Shown: positions 12,886 to 23,405 of the stretch, piece after piece
How the letters are laid out: each line of letters opens with the position of its first letter
Position numbering within the stretch: position 1 is the first letter of the stretch
Assembly: GCA_020465985.1 (NCBI GenBank)
Contig: JAANYP010004329.1
Coordinates: 246,346-310,345, forward strand
Direction of reading: 5' to 3'
From: Centrapalus pauciflorus
Lineage: Eukaryota > Streptophyta > Magnoliopsida > Asterales > Asteraceae
DNA: 64,000 bases
Notes under the pieces: model-generated
What the model was told of the DNA's origin: nothing
The model's input: the letters and a program-made list of their open reading frames with translations, nothing else
Databases searched by the model: none
Position numbers and translations under genes: made by a program

Positions 12886-13399
12886 AAACCATCTGTTGCA
12901 AAACAGACTGTGTTTCAGAAACATGCCATTGCTCAAAATTAAAAAATTCCAAAGGCCTCAAAATTGTTACTCCAGTTCCAAAGAAGACAGTTGATCACAG
13001 GTACATAAAAGTCAACAAAAGGCAGCCTGTACACCAAAACATGCTTTAATGAAATCTAAATTAAGCATGAAAAAGGTATGGTGTGTCAAAGGCAAAAACA
13101 CAGCTCAAACTGTTAAGTCAAAAGTTGGAACTGGCAGTGCAAATTCTGAAACTGCTGGCACTCAACATCCAGTTCCAACTGCTAAGTCAAAAACTGGAAC
13201 TGGTAGTGGATCATCTGAGTCTGTTAAAGAAAAAGTAGGAAAGAACACCTGGACACCTCATGTCATAACTAAATACTCTTCACAGAATCCCCCAGTGGAT
13301 CTCACTAAGTTCAAAAAGACACAAACAATATTTAGTTATGTCAATGCACAAGGACAACCCAAAAGCAATTTGGTTTGGGTTTACTCCACTACTAACTGA
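12886..13399 (+). pseudogene. gag: Outer copia gag, C-terminal part
   Basis: The plus strand reads gag-like sequence from about 12886 (AKQTVFQKHAIAQ), broken by stops near 13047. An open stretch at 13049-13399 follows, with two imperfect repeats (TVKSKVGTGSANSE and TAKSKTGTGSGSSE) and the ending VWVYSTTN before a TGA. The lysine/serine-rich, low-complexity composition fits the region between zinc knuckle and protease. Pol follows in another frame past a pyrimidine-rich tract ending GCAG at 13411-13414. Confidence 0.65.
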
Positions 13400-15489
13400 G
13401 CTTTTCTTGTGCAGGCAACCACAGGAACCAACATAAGACAAGATGGCATATGGACAGTGGATGCTCTAGGCACATGACAGGCAACTCTGAATGCTTGTCA
13501 AATTTCAAAAGCTTTGAAGGAGGACTTGTTGCATTTGGTGGAAATTCCAAAGGAGGTAAGGTAACAGGTAAGGGTACTGTCAAAGCAGGCAATATGATAT
13601 TTAATGATGTTCTGTATGTTGAACAGCTGAAGTATAATTTATTAAGTGTGTCTCAAGTTTGTGACAAACAAAACATTGTTTTGTTCACAGACTCTGAATG
13701 CATTGTTCTATCAAAAGATTTTGAAATACCTGAAAATCTTGTTTTACTCAGAACATCAAGAAAGGACAATGTCTACTGTTTGGACACAGAACTTCTTTCC
13801 AAATCAAATACTTTAAGCTGTTTAATATCCAAAGCATCATCAAATGAGTCTGCTCTTTGGCATAGAAGGATGTGTCACATGAACTTCAAATCCATGAATG
13901 CTTTAGGAAAAAAGAACTTGGTAAGAGGTTTACCACAAAAGGAGTTCATATGTGATGATCATTGTGTAACCTGTCTCAAAGGCAAGGAATAGAAAACTTA
14001 TCATAAGGCCGAGGAAGTAAATTCAATCTCATCTGCTCTTCATCTTATTCATATGGATCTTTTTGGTCCAACATCTGTATTGAGTTTGAATAAAAGAGCC
14101 TACTGTTTAGTTATTGTTGATGATTTCACCAGGTATACATGGGTTTATTTTCTTAGAACTAAGGATGAAACTGCTGAGTTGGTCAAACCTTCATTCTACA
14201 AATAGAAAACCAATCTAACTTAAAAGTCAAGGTGATCAGGTCAGATAATGGAACAGAATTTAAGAATCATATCCTAAATAGTTTCTGTGAGTCAGAAGGA
14301 ATTGCAAGGCAGTATAGTGCACCTAGAACACCACAACAAAATGGTGTAGCTGAAAGGAAGAATAGAACACTAAGAACCATGTTCGCTGATTCCAAATTTC
14401 CAATGACCTTTTGGGCAGAGGAAATAAACACAACCTGTTATGTTCTAAATAGGGTTCAAGTTGTCCAGTCACAAGGAAAAACTCCCTATGAGTTATTCCA
14501 TCACAGGATTCCCCTAGTAGCCTTTCTAAAACCATTTGGCTATTCATGCACTATACTACATACTAAAACTCACTTAGGTAAGTTTGAAAGTAAGGCTGAA
14601 GAAGGATTCGTTGTAGGATACTCTACTCAAAGCAAAGCCTATAGAGTATATAACAGTGTTTCTAAAACCATTGAAGAATGTGCCAATGTTGAGTTTAATG
14701 AAAATATTGCAAATGTCAAAGACACTGGTCCTGATTGGTTGTTTGATTTAGATTCACTAACAAATTCTCTGAAGTTTGTTGAGTATTCTACAGGAGCAGT
14801 TGGAAACAATGTTGAAACTTGCAGTACAAATTCTCATGCTATCAACACAAACATTCAAGCTATTGGCTCAAAGTTTCCAACTATTGAAGATTCTGATAAA
14901 TGGGATGAGTATACTGTTCTACCACTTCTCACTTGTGACCCTCCTGGGTTCCTGATTGACCAACAAGACATACATACAGAGTTTGAAGTGCCAATCCCAA
15001 GTCCTGAAGTAACAGCTCCAACCAATAGGGAAACAGTCCCATCTTCAATCAAACTGTTACTGAAGCAGAATCATCAAGTGGTGCAGAAGGTGATGACACA
15101 AATCTGGGAAGCTCATTTCAGATAGAGAGTGAACCTACACTCAAAGTTCACAAATATCATCCACTTAACCAGATCATGGGAGATCCACGTACTCCTATGC
15201 ATACAAGGACAATGATTCACATGGAATCAACTGCTACTGAATCATCAGTTCCTGAATTCAGTCTAGCTGCCTTTGAACATGCATGCTTCATGTCACAATT
15301 AGAACCAAAGAAGGCATCTGAGGCTCTGAGGGATCCATCTTGGATCGAGGCAATGTAAGAAGAACTTCTGCAATTCAAGAATCAGAATGTTTGGACACTG
15401 GTTGATTTGCCTAAAGGAAAAAAGGGCAATTGGTATAAGATGGGTTTTTAGAAATAAAAAGGATGAGAGAGGTGTAGTGATAAAAAAAC
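13400..15489 (+). pseudogene. pol: Outer copia pol, 5' half: protease, integrase, start of RT
   Basis: The retropepsin site is MDSGCSRHMTG at 13450. It is followed by LKYNLLSVSQVCD and the GAG-pre-integrase HHCC-like region (LWHRRMCHMNF, CVTCLKGK). The integrase core is split by a stop at 13990-13992 and a frameshift near 14200 (MDLFGPTS, VDDFTRYTW, then RSDNGTEF and PQQNGVAERKNRTL). A linker leads to the RT entry (MSQLEPKKASEALRDPSWIEAM, stop, EELLQF). The frame stops where the inner element enters, inside the IKN/KARLVAQG motif. Stops and frameshifts make it non-functional. Confidence 0.9.
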
Positions 15490-16620
15490 TGTTAGGCACA
15501 AAAAGGCCTCAGTCAAACCTGTTCTGCATCTGAGGGGGAGATTATTAATCAAACTTGTTGATGCTTTTGAAGGTTGAATTTAAGGCCTGTTATATGCCTT
15601 ATTGAAACCGGAAAATGATTTGCAATATTAGCCTGAAGTTGTTCTATGTGTTGCATGTGTTGCAACAAAGGCAGTTTTGCCCAAGCTGTTCATTTTGTTG
15701 AACAGGCTGGACATAAACTGTCTACGCTGCTCTACACTGGTGAGCAGCTTGGGCAGTTTACAAGTGTTCTGTTCTTTGTGAACAGAACCTGTTCTTTGTG
15801 AACAAGCTAAACACTTTATGGAATTTGTTTCCAAGTCCTCATGTATTGTTTTTTTGACTGCAAGATCAGTTTACAAAGTCGAAGACAAAGTGGAAATCAG
15901 AACTGCTCAGCCTGCCCAAGCTGTTCTGTTACATGAAGACAAAAGGATATTTGAAAAAGGGTGAAAGACCTTTTTCTTATATCAAAATAGGCCTTTACAA
16001 AGGAAGAAAAACACAAAGTTGACATTCCTTATTTAGTTAAAGGCAATGCAACAGTAGACAAAGTGAAAAGACAAAAGTTCTACCCACATGAAGACATGTC
16101 TGCTTTTCAGAATGTGCAGAAAAGTTTATGTTGTCTTTTCAACAAGACTTTACCTTTTTCATTCCGTCCAATGAAGAAGCTTCACTTAGATCCTCTGAGT
16201 GAGTATAAAAAGAAACTTCCTAGGATTGAAAGATTAAGCCAAAAAGCTAAGTGCTGAAACCAAGAGTGAACGTGCATTCAAAGTAAGTCTTTCATGCATG
16301 CAAGTCTGCTTGAATAAAACAGTGCTCAGTGTCTAAGCTGTTTTTGTTCAAGCTATTCCTCAGAGTCTTGTAAACACAGTGAGTGATTCTTAGTGAACGT
16401 ATTCATTGTAACCAGTTTAAGTATGTCTTAGACTAGTTAAACATACTATTGTATCTGTCATCTCAGCTTGAACCTTTCCACATTCAAGCTCATTTGTAAT
16501 TAACATTTGTTGATAATACATACAAACATTGAGAAAATTGTGTGTAGCTTTTTAAACAGCTGTATTGACCCCCCTCTACAGCTTAAGGCTATATACTTGG
16601 GATATATGTTGGGACCTACA
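15490..16620 (+). repeat. Inner copia 5' LTR
   Basis: TG...CA borders, 1131 bp. It holds repeated GAACAG/CTGTTC words that form stem-loops (for example around 15686-15705 and 15766-15800). A strong TATA box lies at 16204-16212. A 64-codon frame at 16063-16257 recurs in the 3' LTR, but only because the LTRs are copies. Confidence 0.95.
16204..16212 (+). promoter_or_regulatory. TATA box of inner copia LTR
   Basis: TATAAAAAG matches the plant TATA consensus and is preserved at 27174-27182 in the 3' LTR. Transcription would begin about 30 bp downstream, near 16235-16245, leaving about 380 bp of R/U5. Confidence 0.65.
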
Positions 16621-16622
16621 AT

Positions 16623-16634
16623 TGGTATCAGAGC
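16623..16634 (+). other. Primer binding site, inner copia
   Basis: TGGTATCAGAGC lies two bases after the LTR end and is complementary to initiator-Met tRNA. Confidence 0.95.
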
Positions 16635-16682
16635 AGTTTAGAGTGTGTGTCATTCTAGATCTCTCATTCTCCCAAAGTTTCC

Positions 16683-19433
16683 ATGGACAATAGTGCTGCA
16701 AGTTCCTCATACTATGACAATGGCTCAATGGGCAAACCTCCAAAGTTCAATCATCAGAACTTTTCTGGTTGGAAGTGCAGAATGATGCTCTACTTAGAGA
16801 ATCTGGATGTGCAACTACCAGAGATTGTAATGGAGGGTCCTTATGTGCCAACCTCTGTTAGAACTATAACTCCTGCTGTTGAAGGAGCTGCTCCTGAAAT
16901 CAGAACATTTGAGTAAGCAAAAGCTCAATGGTCTGATGAAGACAAAAGACCGGTGGCTGTTGATGCAAAGGCCAGAAACAATCTGGTCATCTCTCTACCT
17001 GATGATGTGTTCAAACAGGTTGAGAAGATGAAGACTGCAAAGGAGATGTGGGATACTTTGTGTACCGTCTATAATGGACCCACAATCACACTTGACAACA
17101 GCATTAATAACCTTGTTAGACAGTATGAACTCTTCTTTGCAAAACCAAAGGAGACTCTCACTGAAACCTATACCAGGTTTACTGCTCTTGTAAATGATCT
17201 CAAAGCTGTTGGGATCACCAAGGACAGCCTGACTCTGGTAAACAAGTTCTTAGATGTACTGCCTGAAGAATGGAATTATTTTTCTACAATTTTAAGGAAT
17301 TCGAGTACCATCAGAAGTATGGATCTTGTTAACTTATATGGATCCTTATTGAATGATGAGCAGTCAAGGCAACAGAAAAGAAATGCCTTGGAAATATCTA
17401 AGAAAGGTGCAACCTTTGTGGCCAGTGTGAGGCAACCTGTAAATCAGGTGGGTGATGTGTTCACTCAACCTGATCAACAGGCTGATGATAAGGAGGAAAT
17501 GTCTGATGAGGAAAACAATGCAGATATTGCTGAACTGGATGATGAGCAAATGATAGCCATGCTTGTCAAAAGGTTCAACAAGAAAAGGTTTGGAAGAAAC
17601 ATGCTACAGGGAGGCTCAAATGCTGTTAAAAAGAAGGCATTTGATAAGACCAAAGCTGAGTGCTTTAAATGTAGCAAACCTGGCCACAAAGCTGCTGACT
17701 GTGTGTCAAAAGCTGTTGGTCAGTCATCCAAACCACACAAGACAAACAGGGATGATGGCTATAGGGTTAAGTACCTTATGGCTATGGCTAAGCTGAGAAA
17801 ATTTGAAAACTCAGTGGTTTCCAACCGGCAAAAGGGACTTATGGCAGAGACTTGTGACTGGGAGGAGTCTGATTCATCATCTGATGAAGAAGACAATAAC
17901 TGTCTGATGGCCAACAATGATGTCCCATCAACAAGCAACTTCAAACAGGATCTGGCTGAAGCTAAAGGTTTTAGCAGCTTGGAGAACTAGAACCCTACAA
18001 TGATGTATAAGGTACAAAATTTTATGGATTACAGTTCTGAAGAAAAAGTTAAAATGCTTGAATATATGCTTGTTGATCTGAAAGCTGATGTTGAGAAGCA
18101 TGCTGTTTTATTATCTGAAATCTCTAAGCTTAAAACTGATATTGAAACAAAATCTAGTAAACTGGACAGTTTCCATAAGTTGGAAGCTGAGCTTGATGAA
18201 TTAAAACACATCAATTCCATTTTACTAGAAGAAAAGAGAGAAACAGATATAAAACACGCTAAGCTTCAAAAGATAGTTGACTCTTGGTGCCAATCTGCAC
18301 AAAAAGTCAGCCACTGCATAAGTCAGCAGATTCCTGCACAAATCCAAGCCTATCTTGGAGGGGATCTTGACACAGCAACTTCCATTGTTGAGGTTAATAA
18401 TTTAAAAGAAGACTTGTCCACTCTTGGTGAGCTTCCAAACACTTTTATTCAAAAAGTGAATGGTAAATTAATCTCAACAAACAGATTTGTCAGGCCTCAA
18501 AACACTGACAGCTCGTGTGAACCTAACTTAAAAGCTGCTGATGAAATAAGTTTTCCATCAAATAAGCTTGCTAAGTGTTCTGCTGATTCACACAAGCAAA
18601 AGAAAGGAAAGCATGCCCAAACTGCAGCAGTGGACACCAAACCTGTTGACAAAACAGGCTTTGGGTCTAAAGCTGATGTAAAAAGGCATACTAATCCTTT
18701 TAATGCTGAACATTTTGAAAATAAGTTTTCAAAAGGTAAGCAGTCTGCCTTTAACAAGAGTAATTCTCAGATTGAAGGCAAACCTGCTGTGATTTCAAAT
18801 AAGTTTTCTAATCATAGTGGTAAACTGGTTTTAAATAAGAATAAGTCTTTCAAAACCAGAAATAATGATTATGTTGATAGGCAACATCAATCACATCTCA
18901 GGAAGGGCAACGGCAAAGCCATTGCTCAGCCTGAGAGAGATGGGAATAGGTTTCCTAAACCTGTGGAAGTTCAAAAACCAATTAAGCTTCCTATCTTTGA
19001 CATCTGTCCTCCTAAAAGGAGGAAAGAAGAGACAGGCAAAGCTGTGGCTATTGAACTTTCCACTCAAGTTGTTAATTCATCAAAAAGTAATAAGTTCGCT
19101 AAACCTGCTGATGGAATCAACAGAAATAACTCAGAATGTGTTTCTGAAAGGTCTTCTTCCAAAAATGCTAAAAGGAGAAAATGTTATAAATGTGGAATGA
19201 AGACACATCTGGCCAAAGACTGTCCTGAAACTGAGGACATGAGGCCTGCTGACTCCGATGGTTCCCTCACTGCTAACATAAACAGTGTTGGAAACATCTT
19301 AGTCAATGAGAGTGGTATCCAAACTGATATCATTCAAATAGGGAATATTAGTGTTGACATCACAAGTCCATCAACAAATGTTGATGAAGTAGGAGAACTC
19401 ATCTCTGTGATGAGTTCCCCTAAAAATGACTAA
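16683..19433 (+). pseudogene. gag: Inner copia gag with coiled coil and two zinc knuckles
   Basis: The ATG at 16683 is the first after the primer site. One frame runs to 19433, broken by stops at 16914-16916 and 17988-17990. The N-terminal part (KFNHQNFSGWKCRMMLYLE, WDTLCTVYNG, LTETYTRFTALVNDL) is a UBN2-type copia gag domain. A knuckle CFKCSKPGHKAADC lies near 17660. After the second stop comes a predicted coiled coil (18030-18290, ISKLKTDIETKSSKLDSFHK). A basic low-complexity region and a second knuckle (CYKCGMKTHLAKDC) follow near 19180. At about 900 codons it is long, as in SIRE-type elements. It packages the element's RNA; the stops prevent a full product unless read through. Confidence 0.88.
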
Positions 19434-22400
19434 TATTTTTCTTGTCACTCTGCAGGAAAAACAACCATCCCAGGTTTGGTACTTGGACAGTGGCTGCTCA
19501 GGGCACATGACAGGTTGTAAGGACCTGCTGAGTGATCTCAGGCCTGAAAAAGGGCCAAAAGTCACATTTGGTGACAATGTACAGGGATCCACTGAGGGAT
19601 ATGGAACTCTTAAAGCTGGTGCTGCAGTGTTTAAAAGAGTAGCCTATGTGGTTGGACTAAAACATAACCTTGTTAGCATAAGTCAACTGTGTGATGCTGG
19701 CTATAAGGTTAACTTTGATGAGCACCTGGGTTACATATTGGATCCCCAAGGCAAAGTTGTGCTGTGTGCTCAACGAAAGAAAGGTGTATATGTTGTGGAC
19801 ATGCAATCTGCTGATCCCACAACTGAAACCTGTTTTCTCACAAGAACAAATGCAGACTTAAACTGGTTATGGCAAAAAAGGCTGTCACACCTGAACTTCA
19901 AGAACATCAACAAACTCTGTAAGAAAGAGTTGGTGACAGGTTTGCCTTCTATGACATTTGTTAAAGATAAACTCTGCACAGCTTGTGAGAAAGGCAAGTA
20001 GAGAAAATCATCATTTAAATCCAAACATAACTTTTCTATTGATACTCCTCTCTTCTTAATCCATATGGACTTGTTTGGACCTGTTAATGTCCCAAGTCTA
20101 GGAGGAAGAAGATACACTCTAGTAATGGTTGATGAGTTCTCCAGGTACACATGGGTTATCTTCTTGAAGAGCAAAGGAGAGGCTGCTAGAGAAATTATTG
20201 GATTTGTGAAAAAGATGGAAATGCTGAACTCTGCCCAAGTGAAGCAGCTTAGAAGTGATCATGGTACTGATTTCAGAAACAGTACTCTTGAAGACTTCTA
20301 TGAAGAGAAAGGAATCACTCAAAACTTTTCAGCTATGAGAACTCCACAACAAAATGGAGTTGCTGAAAGGAGAAATAGAACTCTCATTGAAGCTGCTAGA
20401 ACCATGATGTGTGCATCTGGTTTACCTTCATCCTTCTGGGCTGAAGCTGTTAACACTGCTTGTTTCACCCAAAACAGATCCTTAGTGGTGAAAAGGTTCA
20501 ACAAGACCCCCTATGAGCCGCTCAAAGGGAGGAAGCCAAATGTCAGTTACTTCCATGTGTTTGGTTGTCCCTGCTTCATTTTGAATCAAAGGGACCAACT
20601 GGCAAAGTTTGAACCAAAAGCTGATGAAGGTGTGTTTGTTGGCTACTCTGCTATCTCCAAAGCCTACAGAGTGTACAACAACAAAAGAAAGGTGATAGAT
20701 GAATCTATCAGTGTCACCTTTGAAGAGTCCAAGAATGCTTCCACCAAAGCTGTTCCTGAATCAGTTTCAAGAGAGTTAAACTTTGATGATCTCATGCATT
20801 CAAATAGTGAAGAGGACTCAAAAGCTTCCACTACACCCAGTGTGGAACCTGTTAATCATGATGGGCATGATGATGATTATGTCAATACATCCTGTGTGAA
20901 TAAGTGTACTGACTTAATCACAACTGCATGTCCTGAACCTATCAATGCTGATTTTCCTAGTTCCTCTGCTGATATGTTCAACAGTGGTCAGTCATGTTCA
21001 ACAAGTGAACAGGCTCAAGACAACAGTGTGTCTGAAAATCTTGAGAGCTGTTCAACAGGACCTGCTGAAGCTGCTGATAACTCAGGAGAATCATCTTTGA
21101 AGAATGATCCTAAGTGGATCAGATGTCACCCCAATGATCAAATAAGTGGTGACATCAACAAAGGGGTACAAACAAGGTGGGACATCTTAGGGAACTTCTG
21201 TATGTTCTCTAGTTTTGTTTCACTAATGGAGCCAAAGAAAGTGGATGAAGCACTAAAAGATGCCAATTGGATCACTGCCATGCAAGAAGAACTCAATCAG
21301 TTTGAGAGAAACAAGGTATGGAAGCTGGTCCCTGCTCCTAAAGGTAAAACTATAATTGGCACTAAATGGGTTTTCAGGAAAAACGATGGATGAGCAAGGT
21401 CATGTCATAAGAAATAAGGCAAGACTGGTTGCTCAGGGTTATAGACAGGAGGAAGGAATTGACTATGATGAGACATTTGCTCCTGTGGCCAGGCTAGAAG
21501 CAATTTGTTTGTATCTAGCCTACGCTGCTCATAAGAGCATTAAGGTATTTCAAATGGATGTGAAGAGTGCATTCTCGAATGGGAAGCGGCAAGAAGAAGT
21601 TTATGTCAAGCAGCCTCCAGGTTTTGAAAATGAACAATATCCAGGTTTTGTCTATAAGTTGGACAAAGCACTCTATGGTCTTAAACAAGCCCCTAGAGCC
21701 TGGTATGACACTCTTACTGAATTCCTTATGAGCAATGGGTATTCCAGAGGTAAAGTGGATACCACACTGTTCATAAAGAAGGTGAAATATGATATTATGC
21801 TTGTTCAAATTTATGTGGATGATATAATATTTGGTTCTACCAATGAGCAGTTATGCAAGAATTTTTCATTACTCATGAAATCCAAATATGAAATGAGTAT
21901 GATGGGAGAACTTACTTTCTTTTTAGGATTACAGGTTAAACAAACCTCAACTGGAATTTTTATAAATCAAAGAAAGTGAGATCTCTTGAAAAAGTTTAAA
22001 TTTGATCAAAGTTCTCCTATTAAAACCCCAATGGAAACCAATGTAAAATTGGATGCTGATACCAGTGGCAAAGCTGTTTCAGTAAGAGCTTACAGAGGTA
22101 TGATTGGGAGCTTGCTATATTTAACTGCTAGTAGACCTGATATTATGTTTGCCACCTGTTTGTGTGCTAGGTTCCAAGCTGATCCAAAGGAATCTCATCT
22201 AGCTGCTGTTAAAAGAATCTTCAGATACCTGAAGGGTACACCAGGTTTGGGTCTTTGGTATCCCAAAGACTCAAGCCTTTAACTAACAGGTTATTCAGAT
22301 TCTGATTTTGCAGGCTGCAGGCTAGATAGGAAAAGCACAACAGGTGGATGTCAACTTCTTGGTGGTAAGTTGATAAGTTGGTGTAGCAAGAAGCAGCACT

Positions 22401-22753
22401 CAGTGTCTACTTCTACTGCTGAAGCTGAGTACATTGCTGTTGGAAGCTGCTGTGGGCAGATTCTGGGGATGCAGCATCAGCTTGAAGACTATGGGCTTGT
22501 GTATAGGAAGATTCCTATTCTGTGTCATAACACAAGTGCCATTGCCATTTCCAACAATCCAGTTTTTCATTCAAGAACAAAGCATATTGAAGTCAGACAT
22601 CACTTCATCAGGGATCACATTCAGAAAGGTAATGTGGAGGTAAGTTTTATTTCCACAAATGAACAGCTTGCAGACATTTTCACCAAACCTCTTGATGAAA
22701 CCAGGTTTATTTACCTTGTCAGCAAGCTGGGCATGTTAAACAAAAGTGACTAA
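19426..22753 (+). pseudogene. pol: Inner copia pol: protease, integrase, RT, RNase H
   Basis: The frame opens at 19426, overlapping the end of gag in the +1 frame. Domains in order: protease (WYLDSGCSGHMTG), GAG-pre-integrase (LWQKRLSHLNF, CTACEKGK, stop at 19999-20001), integrase core (MDLFGPVN, VDEFSRYTW, RSDHGTDF, PQQNGVAERRNRTL), RT (WITAMQEELNQFE, GTKWVFRK) with a 1-base frameshift near 21385, then PPGFE, YGLKQAPRAWYD, the catalytic YVDDIIFGST and FFLGLQV (stop at about 21977). RNase H follows (stop near 22280; ISWCSKKQ, STAEAEYIA, TKHIEVRHHFIRD, ADIFTKPLD). Integrase precedes RT, which defines Ty1/copia. Three stops and one frameshift make it defective. Confidence 0.93.
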
Positions 22754-23405
22754 GTGTCTTCAAAGGTCTAAGATCTTGTATGTCTCACACTGCTCAAGTT
22801 TCTCAAAACAGCTTAGACAGAACAGGCTATGCATGTTTTGTACTTAGCCATTTTTCTGAAATCCTTGAACAGCTTGAACATACAACAAGCTGAACAAACA
22901 GTTTACTCGTCCAGCCTGCTCTGATGGTCCATTCTTCACTCTGCTCATTCCCTCACACTGATTTACAAGACATTGTCTTGTAACCTGATCAGCTATTGGA
23001 CACAACCTGCTCCTACATGGCTGAACAGGTTGAGGGAACAGCTTGAAGAATGAACAGCTTGTGATGACCCTGCTCATCACAAGTTTGACCAACAGCTAAG
23101 ACCAACAGTTTTTAATTACCTTTCTTCACAATTAAGTTACTTAATTTCTGTTTTTATTTAACTTAATTACTGCGGATAATGTGGGTTACGTGTGTTAGTG
23201 ATTAAAAATGGCTCAAGTGGTCTGACAAACGGTCTGACATGGACAACCGTTCCGTTTTTCGTTAACGACCTTTTCAAATCAACCGCCCAAATATTTCTCT
23301 CTCATACCCACTCACACTCAAATCCTATAATTACCTCATACTGTTTCATCTTCGTCTTCCTCACTACTACCATAAACCTCCTAAGAACTCTAAAAATTCG
23401 ACTAA
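22754..23405 (+). other. Inner copia spacer between pol and third ORF, with two strong stem-loops
   Basis: This has no coding frame. It contains many AAGCTGTTC/GAACAGCTT words. Two perfect inverted repeats occur: 22963-22983 (9-bp stem, 3-nt loop) and 23058-23083 (10-bp stem, loop CCCTGC). Downstream, 23290-23400 is pyrimidine-rich and resembles a plant 5' leader. Confidence 0.75.

Noticed and set aside
16063..16257. 64-codon ORF present in both LTRs of the inner copia (also 27033-27227)
   Set aside because: It is duplicated only because the LTRs are copies, spans the TATA box, and shows no domain.
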